From: an uncultured Saprospiraceae bacterium
GTDB lineage: Bacteria; Bacteroidota; Bacteroidia; Chitinophagales; Saprospiraceae
Assembly: GCA_937951685.1 (NCBI GenBank)
Contig: CALFBG010000057.1
Location: 1-58,353 of the forward strand
Direction: 5' to 3'
Length of the DNA: 58,353 nucleotides
Of this stretch, positions 52,669 through 58,353 are shown piece by piece. The notes below the pieces were generated by a model, which saw nothing but the letters and a program-made list of their open reading frames with translations, ran no database searches and was not told the origin of the DNA. The position numbers were made by a program, and so were the translations under genes. How positions within the stretch are numbered: position 1 is the first letter of the stretch; each line of letters starts with the position of its first letter.

Positions 52669-55182
52669 TTAAGGTCTTTTGTATTGGCCGATAGAAATTA
52701 GATTACTAAAAATGCGGTAAGCGCCGGGTACGCCTGCGGGCAATTCTCTAAACCAAGAATACCCGGTATAAATGTAATGCCCTTTACCATATTTAGCGAC
52801 GAGCAAACCACCATTCTTGGGCGTTTCATCGGGATCATTTGCACTTAAGATTGCCTCAAAACGGGGATCCCATTCATTGGGGAAATACAGCCCTCGCTCT
52901 TGTACCCAATGATCAAAATCAGCAGTTGTGATTTTATTGGGCCAATTGAGTACGAGGTGTTCTTTTTTCAAAAAGCGGACTTCCGCTTCTTCGACCGTAA
53001 CGCGATCTCTCGATAGCGTTAAAGGATAAGGACCAACTTCCTCTACTTTGAGGCGATGGTTAGTATTGTATTGTACGATGAGCGTTCCACCTTCCTTCGT
53101 ATACGCTAGTAGTTTTGGAAGATGAAATTTCATGCGCTCTAGTGTATTCAAGGCTCGTACACCAAGAATGATAGCGTCGTATTGTTGCAAACTAGCCAGT
53201 TGCATATCCGCTTCTTCGAGCAAGCTAACTTGGTAACCAATTTGCGTTAAACTCGCTGGAATCAAATCACCTGCTCCCATCACGTAGCCAATGTTTTTAC
53301 CCGCTTTTTTAAGGTCTACTTTTACTACTTTCGCACTCGCAGGTTGCCAAACCATCTGGTGAGGAATGTGCTCGTAGTTAATGTTGGTCAGCGATTGATT
53401 GTAAGTGATACCGTCGCAAAGGATTTGTGCCGTAATTTTTCCAGTATGTTGATCTTTGGGTGGAAAAACTTTAAAGCGCCCGAGTTGCTTTTCTTCTTTG
53501 AATTGCAAATTAAAAGGAAGCGCTGCGGGTTCTACGCGCCATCCTTTTGGATGCTGCAAACTTAAGGTTCCACTAACTTGATCACGACCGGCCTGAATAG
53601 CCACCACCACTTCTTTTGCTTGCTCGTCCGCAAAAACGTAAACTTGATCTTGAATATTGGCGGAAACGGGCAAGATGATTTCGAAGGGACGATAGCTTTC
53701 TCCTTTGACCGGATCATTTTTTTTGTAAATGATAGGAATGGTAAAGGCTATTTTTGTTCCTGCAATTTGTAAGTGGTATTGAACGGCAAGTTCCCGTGGT
53801 GTTTCGGGTAAGCCTCGCATGGTTTGTTCGGGAACGTGATACATGCCGAGCGTACCGGGTTGGTTGAGCCAGTACGGATTAGAGGAAGACACGGTTTTAG
53901 GAATGGTAAACTGCGTTTCCCAATGGAAGGCTTGATTGCTTACTAAATTGAGTTGTAAGCTGCTATCCAAGTCGAGTGGAAGATAACGCACGCTTTCTAA
54001 AACCATCGGAACGGTTGAGCGATTGACTGCTTCTACGGATAAGGATAATTTTTGACCGACCGTAGCGGAATGATCATCGGCAACGGCTTCCAGATACAAT
54101 CCCGTGCAAGCTTTGATGACCGTTTTGATTGCTGCTAATTTGACGCGTTTCCAGTAGCCCGTCGGTAAAGCTTGGATGAGTTGATAGGCCTTAACCAACT
54201 GTGGAATGCTGGCACTTGGATTTTCGTAATCGAAGCTTTCGTCGATTTGCTGGATTAATTTCCCAATCGGTGCGCCACCTTCGACGCGCGTCCAGCTCGT
54301 GTTGATTCCCGCAAAAATATCTTCGCGATCTTGAGGTAAATCTCCTTTGAGTAATTCTAAATATTCGATTTTGGAGCCTCTTGTTCCCGTAGTACCAAAT
54401 CCTTGACACTGGTGCATACTTCTGCTTTCTGCCGCAATTTCGGTATTGGATTTTCCTTTTAAAGGATAATAAACTCCGGCGTCAATGCTGACCATTTTTG
54501 CTGGATCGAGTGCTTCAAACTTAGCTTTGCTACCGTAAGCTTTCCAGAAACTGTTAAAAAATAAACGGCGTGGTTGCCAAGTAGAAAGATATTGAAGTTG
54601 CTCAGGGAAAGCGTTAGGGTCACCGACTAAATCAAAGGCTTCGTAAGATAATTTCGCGGAAGCGGTATGATGACCATGGGTCGGATAATCAGAATCGTGT
54701 GGAAAACGATTGATGATTACGTCGGGTTGAAACTTTCGGATTGCCCAGACTACGTCGGCAAGTACCGCTTCTTTATCCCAAATTGCCAAAGCTTCTTTCG
54801 CATTTTTAGAATACCCAAAATCATTGGCGCGACTAAAAAATTGTTGTCCGCCATCGACGCTACGGGCTTGCAATAATTCTTGGGTACGAATAACACCAAG
54901 CAATTCCCGCATTTCTGATCCGATCCGATTTTGACCACCATCTCCACGGGTTAAGGAAAGATAAGCGGTATTAATTCTTTTGTGATTGGCTAGATAAGCA
55001 ATCATCGCCGTATTCTCATCGTCGGGATGAGCGGCCAAATAGAGGGCAGAACCCAAAACTTGAAGTTTTTTGATGGCATCATGAATATCTGCGGAGTTGA
55101 AACGTTTGGGTTTTTGTGCCGCAACTTGACCCGCGAATAAGATCCAACAACATAACAAAGGGATTAAATACAGTCTTCTCAT
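52669..55182 (-). CDS. Secreted PIG-L family deacetylase with C-terminal ThuA/GATase-like domain
   Basis: From the ATG at 55182 (837 residues; an upstream ATG at 55200 would add six residues before a clean signal peptide). The export signal MRRLYLIPLLCCWILFAG ends near AAQ. The N-terminal PIG-L (LmbE-like) domain has the zinc motif HPDDE at 52-56 and a downstream HGHHTAS motif (about 169-175). A beta-rich middle section (about 380-640) and a C-terminal Rossmann-like domain (about 640-837) with YDAIILGVRALNT and GGTLIVQYNT follow. This C-terminal part resembles ThuA/class I glutamine-amidotransferase folds. It probably removes acetyl groups from N-acetylated sugars in the periplasm, and its products would be taken up by the co-transcribed symporter. 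Confidence 0.85.
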   Translation of the reverse strand: MRRLYLIPLLCCWILFAGQVAAQKPKRFNSADIHDAIKKLQVLGSALYLAAHPDDENTAMIAYLANHKRINTAYLSLTRGDGGQNRIGSEMRELLGVIRTQELLQARSVDGGQQFFSRANDFGYSKNAKEALAIWDKEAVLADVVWAIRKFQPDVIINRFPHDSDYPTHGHHTASAKLSYEAFDLVGDPNAFPEQLQYLSTWQPRRLFFNSFWKAYGSKAKFEALDPAKMVSIDAGVYYPLKGKSNTEIAAESRSMHQCQGFGTTGTRGSKIEYLELLKGDLPQDREDIFAGINTSWTRVEGGAPIGKLIQQIDESFDYENPSASIPQLVKAYQLIQALPTGYWKRVKLAAIKTVIKACTGLYLEAVADDHSATVGQKLSLSVEAVNRSTVPMVLESVRYLPLDLDSSLQLNLVSNQAFHWETQFTIPKTVSSSNPYWLNQPGTLGMYHVPEQTMRGLPETPRELAVQYHLQIAGTKIAFTIPIIYKKNDPVKGESYRPFEIILPVSANIQDQVYVFADEQAKEVVVAIQAGRDQVSGTLSLQHPKGWRVEPAALPFNLQFKEEKQLGRFKVFPPKDQHTGKITAQILCDGITYNQSLTNINYEHIPHQMVWQPASAKVVKVDLKKAGKNIGYVMGAGDLIPASLTQIGYQVSLLEEADMQLASLQQYDAIILGVRALNTLERMKFHLPKLLAYTKEGGTLIVQYNTNHRLKVEEVGPYPLTLSRDRVTVEEAEVRFLKKEHLVLNWPNKITTADFDHWVQERGLYFPNEWDPRFEAILSANDPDETPKNGGLLVAKYGKGHYIYTGYSWFRELPAGVPGAYRIFSNLISIGQYKRP

Positions 55183-55309
55183 AGTCGTAATTTTGAGCAT
55201 TGAAGGTAAGGATTTTTAAGGAGAAGCCGCAGTTTTTGGAAGAGAAGCAAGTTGGGATGTCGTCGCAAAAACAATCGAATGGGATAAAACGACTGATTAA
55301 AAAAAAGGC

Positions 55310-55339
55310 AAAAAAAAAGCCGATTCTAAGAATCGACTT
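55310..55339 (-). terminator. Minus-strand terminator or attenuator upstream of the PIG-L operon
   Basis: On the minus strand a 10-bp stem with one wobble (arms 55330-55339 and 55317-55326, loop of 3) is followed by a run of T (55318 to 55310). It lies 128 bases before the PIG-L start and 414 bases after the NTF2-like stop, so it either ends the upstream transcript or attenuates the operon. Confidence 0.65.
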
Positions 55340-55351
55340 TCCTATGTAATA

Positions 55352-55402
55352 AATAGGCGTTTAGTATTGAATAGGCGTTTAGTAACTTTAATAGGCGATA
55401 GT
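55352..55402. repeat. Three short tandem repeats upstream of the PIG-L operon
   Basis: AATAGGCGTTTAGTA occurs at 55352-55366 and 55370-55384, with a third, shorter version (AATAGGCG, then ATAGT) at 55390-55402; offsets are 18 and 20 bases. They lie next to the minus-strand terminator in a 570-base gap (55183-55752) that otherwise holds only A/T-tracts (near 55470-55500 and 55705-55755) and no gene. They are candidate operator or binding sites. Confidence 0.5.
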
Positions 55403-55752
55403 GTTACTTTGTCATTTGTTAAATAACATAGATAAAACATTGTCCAAATAAAAATGTTCAAAGGAAGAATAATTTTTTTTTAAAAAAAATGAAAAAATAT
55501 TCTTCGGACTTAAAAATACGAAGGTGAGTGTGCGTGGTTACAAGGAAAAATTAGCTAAACTTCCTAGTCATCGCTACGGAATACGGCATTACTTAAGTTG
55601 CAGAAAATCAATAAATTATATGATTTAGCAGAGGAAAAAGTAGCATTTTCGACGATTAAAATGTATTTGTTGAGCAAGTTCGTTTGCTACGAATTACTCA
55701 TGGTTGATTTTTTTTAAAAAAAAATTAAAAAAATTAAAAAAATTAAAGAAAA

Positions 55753-56220
55753 TTAACGCGTCGCACTAAATTTACGCAACAAACTATTTGTCTGTTGGTG
55801 GATTTTGCTCCGCATAAACGGCGTCCAACCCAATAAATATCCTTTCCAACCTAATGCTTGTCGGGTCCATTTCCAGAGGTCAAACTCGTCAACGTGCTTG
55901 ATGATTTTGCCATCTTTGAACTCGAAATTAGCGTGAATGCGATTGATGACTTTGCGTTTATCCGGCCCATAGAGGTAGGTCGCTTTCCAATCGGCAGCGC
56001 CGCTATTCCCACTTGCTTTTACGTTATTAAATTCCATCTCTAGTTTATTATCCCCCCGCGAGAGGAGCATCCGCCACATATTGCCCGCATCTGCGCCATT
56101 TAATTTACCAAAAGCAGGATCTTGAAATTGAATTTCTGGATGATAGCAAGCGACCATCCCTTCGGCATCCTTTTTCTTAAAAGATTCATAGAATTGAGTA
56201 ATGAGTGCTTCGTGGGTCAT
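55753..56220 (-). CDS. NTF2-like / SnoaL-like domain protein
   Basis: A 155-residue cytoplasmic protein with the cone-shaped NTF2-like pattern: ITQFYESFKKKDAEGMVACY at the N-terminus, HPEIQFQDPAFGKLNGAD and a C-terminal strand ANFEFKDGKIIKHVDEFDLW. Members are small-molecule-binding proteins or isomerase/cyclase-like enzymes, and many have no known activity. A C-terminal extension (about 120-155, WKGYLLGWTPFMRSKIHQQ) is longer than in minimal SnoaL proteins. It is read in the same direction as the downstream PIG-L unit but separated by 0.57 kb and a terminator, so it is a separate transcript. Confidence 0.85.
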   Translation of the reverse strand: MTHEALITQFYESFKKKDAEGMVACYHPEIQFQDPAFGKLNGADAGNMWRMLLSRGDNKLEMEFNNVKASGNSGAADWKATYLYGPDKRKVINRIHANFEFKDGKIIKHVDEFDLWKWTRQALGWKGYLLGWTPFMRSKIHQQTNSLLRKFSATR

Positions 56221-56279
56221 GAGGTTTTCTTTTAAATGAAATGTAATAAAGTCTAATATTTTGTCTTGGTACTTCCAAG

Positions 56280-58166
56280 TTATTTTTTTTGCACAATGGG
56301 TAATTTGAGGTGCGAGGGATACTTACTAGAATGGTGAATTTTATTGTGTGCTTTGACTGCATCTTTTTCATCAAAGTTATTCCCACCAGTATTCAAGTTG
56401 CGCTCAAAACGGGGAAAATTACTACTTGAAATTTCAATGCGAATCTGATGCCCTTTTTTGAAAAAATTGCTCGTGGCTAAAGGCGTTAAATCTAATTTGT
56501 AGACTTTTCCATTTTCCATAAACACTTCTTTATCATAACCTTCTCGGTAACGGACTCGCTGAATGGTTTCGTCTAGATTATACGCTCGACCGTCGGGATA
56601 TACGTCAATCAACTTGAGCGTAAAGTCAGTATCTTTTGCATCAGAAGATACGTAAAGGGTTGCTTCAATAAAACCAGTAACTTCAACGCCTTCCGTCAAG
56701 GGTGGGGTCGAATAAACCAAAATGTCGTGGCGTGTTTCTAATTGTTGTTGGTCAAAAGAACCACCTTCGATGGCACCACCTGTACAACAAACATTACCAC
56801 CGTAAGAAGGCACGGGGTTTAGTGGATTGTAGGTAAAAGCATCAGGAATGGCATCTGCCTTGGCTTTGGTAAGTTGTAAAAGACCATCTCCAAATAAGCT
56901 ATTTGCTTGTCCTTCGCTTGATAAATAGTAGTTGGTCATTGTAGCACTTTTGGGCGGAAAGACCTCGGAAGTTTGCCATTTATTAGCGCCCATCGTGTAG
57001 TAATGTACCTTTGGTGTTTTGGTAAGAAATCCTTTGTCTTCTTCTTTCAACCAATGATCAAACCAACCATAAATGAGCTCGTCATAATTCAAGCGAGCAT
57101 CGCCAACGTTTCGCTCACCCACGATTGTTTGTTCCGTAGCACGAGTGAATCGACAGTGTAAAGTTGGGGCAATTACAAGGTATTGGTTGTTGGCAATTTT
57201 GGGATCTTTAATATTTTGCGAAACGTGATTATAAAGCGCGATGTTGGGACTAACCGATACATCATACCAAGAAACAAACCAATAACTGGGCACTCCAAAT
57301 CCCATGTCATCGTGATACAAGCCGCCTTCGTACCAAGCAGGATCATTCGGTTTGCGTTGAATCATTTTATCATAAATTCCTTTGGTGCCGTTGACATTTT
57401 TTAGAATATCAGAAACTGGCAAGTGGGCGAAAGCTTTTTTCCAGTCTTGTTTTGGTGCTTCGGAAGCTAAGTCGTAAAACCTAGAGATTCGTTGTAAATC
57501 TTCTTGGGTGGCACCAGCGGGAACACGTGGCCGAAATTCATCATTTTGAACACTATACAACCAAGAAATAAATAGCATTTGTACGGCGCCACCTTTGTAC
57601 CAATTTCCTTGTTCCATATAATCTCCAACGCGACCAACGCCGGCGCCAAAACCTTGTGGCACCATTGCTGCGTGTGCAGGATGATCCATCGCTGCGATTG
57701 CCATTTGCCATTCTGCGGTAGAAGAACAACCATAAGTACCAATTTTTCCATTGGACCAAGCTTGGTTTTCCATCCAGGTAAAGGCATCGTAGCTATCCGT
57801 TTTAGGTAAACCTAAAATATCCCATTTCCCTTCTGAAAAATAGCGCCCTCTTTCATTTTGCACTACGTAGGCGTACCCTCGTTTAACCGCTTCGTATGCT
57901 CGTTTAGTTGTCCAAGTTCTTTGTTTACCGTCGCCCCAAGAATTAAAATTATAAGGTGTTTTAGAAAAAATAATCGGCACGGGTTGATCCGTTTTAGGTC
58001 GATAAATATCCGTTGCTAAGCGCGTACCATCACGCATTGGCATCATTACCTTTTGATCGATAATAGCAATATCTTCGATCTTGGTGGAAATATCTACTTG
58101 TGCCCAAAGGGATTGTGCTAAAGTTAAAAGTACCAAGCATAAAAGGGAGGGGAATCGTTGCAACAT
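56280..58166 (-). CDS. CocE/NonD family hydrolase (X-Pro dipeptidyl-peptidase-like), secreted
   Basis: A 628-residue protein with a signal peptide (about 1-23, ending LWAQ). The N-terminal alpha/beta hydrolase has [20 protein letters not shown] and [19 protein letters not shown], and the nucleophile Ser148 in [11 protein letters not shown] (family GxSxxA/G). Catalytic Asp and His are expected later in the hydrolase and lid domains. The C-terminal beta-jelly-roll (about 460-628, [24 protein letters not shown] region and [15 protein letters not shown]) is the X-Pro dipeptidyl-peptidase C-terminal domain. It hydrolyses ester or amide bonds of an unknown substrate (family examples: cocaine esterase, glutaryl-7-ACA acylase). 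It ends 59 bases before the NTF2-like gene on the same strand, so they may be co-transcribed. Confidence 0.9.
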   Translation of the reverse strand: MLQRFPSLLCLVLLTLAQSLWAQVDISTKIEDIAIIDQKVMMPMRDGTRLATDIYRPKTDQPVPIIFSKTPYNFNSWGDGKQRTWTTKRAYEAVKRGYAYVVQNERGRYFSEGKWDILGLPKTDSYDAFTWMENQAWSNGKIGTYGCSSTAEWQMAIAAMDHPAHAAMVPQGFGAGVGRVGDYMEQGNWYKGGAVQMLFISWLYSVQNDEFRPRVPAGATQEDLQRISRFYDLASEAPKQDWKKAFAHLPVSDILKNVNGTKGIYDKMIQRKPNDPAWYEGGLYHDDMGFGVPSYWFVSWYDVSVSPNIALYNHVSQNIKDPKIANNQYLVIAPTLHCRFTRATEQTIVGERNVGDARLNYDELIYGWFDHWLKEEDKGFLTKTPKVHYYTMGANKWQTSEVFPPKSATMTNYYLSSEGQANSLFGDGLLQLTKAKADAIPDAFTYNPLNPVPSYGGNVCCTGGAIEGGSFDQQQLETRHDILVYSTPPLTEGVEVTGFIEATLYVSSDAKDTDFTLKLIDVYPDGRAYNLDETIQRVRYREGYDKEVFMENGKVYKLDLTPLATSNFFKKGHQIRIEISSSNFPRFERNLNTGGNNFDEKDAVKAHNKIHHSSKYPSHLKLPIVQKK

Positions 58167-58288
58167 AATTATCTTTTTTTAAAATAACTTCAATAATAGT
58201 TAAGTGGAAGTGAGCGGTAGCTTAGGGAAATTAATAAAATCAAAAAATAGATCCAATATTGATTTTTAGTTCCATTTTAAAAACCTAT

Positions 58289-58339
58289 GTACACTATAAT
58301 CTAAATTACAGTGTACTAGTACATTGTAATCTAAATTAC
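58289..58339. promoter_or_regulatory. Palindrome and direct repeats upstream of the CocE-type gene
   Basis: GTACACT (58289-58295) / AGTGTAC (58310-58316) flank TAATCTAAATTAC (58297-58309), which recurs at 58327-58339, 30 bases away. The self-complementary GTACTAGTAC spans 58313-58322. The site lies 123-173 bases upstream of the CocE start and looks like a compound operator. The window ends at 58353. Confidence 0.4.
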
Positions 58340-58353
58340 TTAACATTTTGAAC

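Noticed and set aside
1..58353. tRNA, rRNA, tmRNA or known riboswitch
   Set aside because: No cloverleaf with conserved T-loop sequence, rRNA segment or recognised riboswitch core was found on reading. A covariance-model scan would be needed to exclude small RNAs.

Overview
The window is an AT-rich (about 40% G+C by eye) chromosomal segment from a member of the phylum Bacteroidota. Evidence: a GldB-type gliding lipoprotein, two secreted repeat proteins ending in type IX secretion (T9SS) sorting domains, a propeller/Y_Y_Y/LuxR-type regulator, a GSCFA protein, a HEAT-cyclophilin lipoprotein, and several upstream regions carrying the Bacteroidota -7 box TAnnTTTG (the best also has a TTTG -33 box 20 bp upstream). 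A giant HYR-like protein combined with dockerin-like and cohesin-like segments suggests the Saprospiria, but that placement is inference. No rRNA, tRNA, CRISPR array, transposase or phage gene was recognised.

Layout. 1-8.0 kb: aroB (shikimate pathway), a class A penicillin-binding protein, a small membrane protein, a HEAT-repeat/cyclophilin lipoprotein and gcvT (glycine cleavage). 8.4-13.6 kb: a GbsR/MarR-type regulator, a DUF1015 + amidohydrolase pair, and a convergent nadC-GSCFA pair. 13.8-21.3 kb: an outer-membrane barrel protein, gldB, a 2-oxoglutarate/Fe(II) oxygenase, an AraC regulator, tatA, a double-FKBP isomerase and a glucosaminidase. 21.3-32.2 kb: a 1.2-kb hairpin-rich non-coding stretch followed by a 3264-residue secreted protein with 3 x 83-residue and 11 x 86-residue tandem repeats. 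32.3-40.7 kb: pyruvate carboxylase, a zinc-type/quinone oxidoreductase, a four-module T9SS protein and 1.1 kb of sparse DNA. 40.7-50.8 kb: the propeller-HTH regulator, a small protein, an FAD amine oxidase, a SNF2 helicase and a 614-residue unannotated partner. 50.8-58.2 kb, all minus strand: a PIG-L deacetylase / 44-residue membrane peptide / sodium-solute symporter operon, an NTF2-like protein and a CocE-type hydrolase.

How the genes relate. Most are housekeeping genes or single-gene units. The likely functional groups are PIG-L + small membrane peptide + symporter (hydrolysis linked to uptake), SNF2 + 614-residue protein (DNA transaction pair), nadC + GSCFA, and DUF1015 + amidohydrolase. 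The two T9SS cargo proteins and GldB belong to the cell-surface/gliding/secretion theme.

Most notable structures. (1) A dispersed imperfect-palindrome family in intergenic DNA, with three members (79-158, 14666-14773, 21288-21398) sharing a 3' consensus and nested stems, plus a degenerate fragment near 8988-9030. (2) The SNF2/614-residue pair, where the partner resembles XPB-N-like helicase-associated proteins. (3) Higher-order duplication inside the giant gene. (4) A perfect 16-bp inverted repeat at 43785-43861. (5) A 44-residue membrane peptide that links the PIG-L gene to the symporter. (6) Two identical dyad sites exactly 32 bp apart at 21548-21599.
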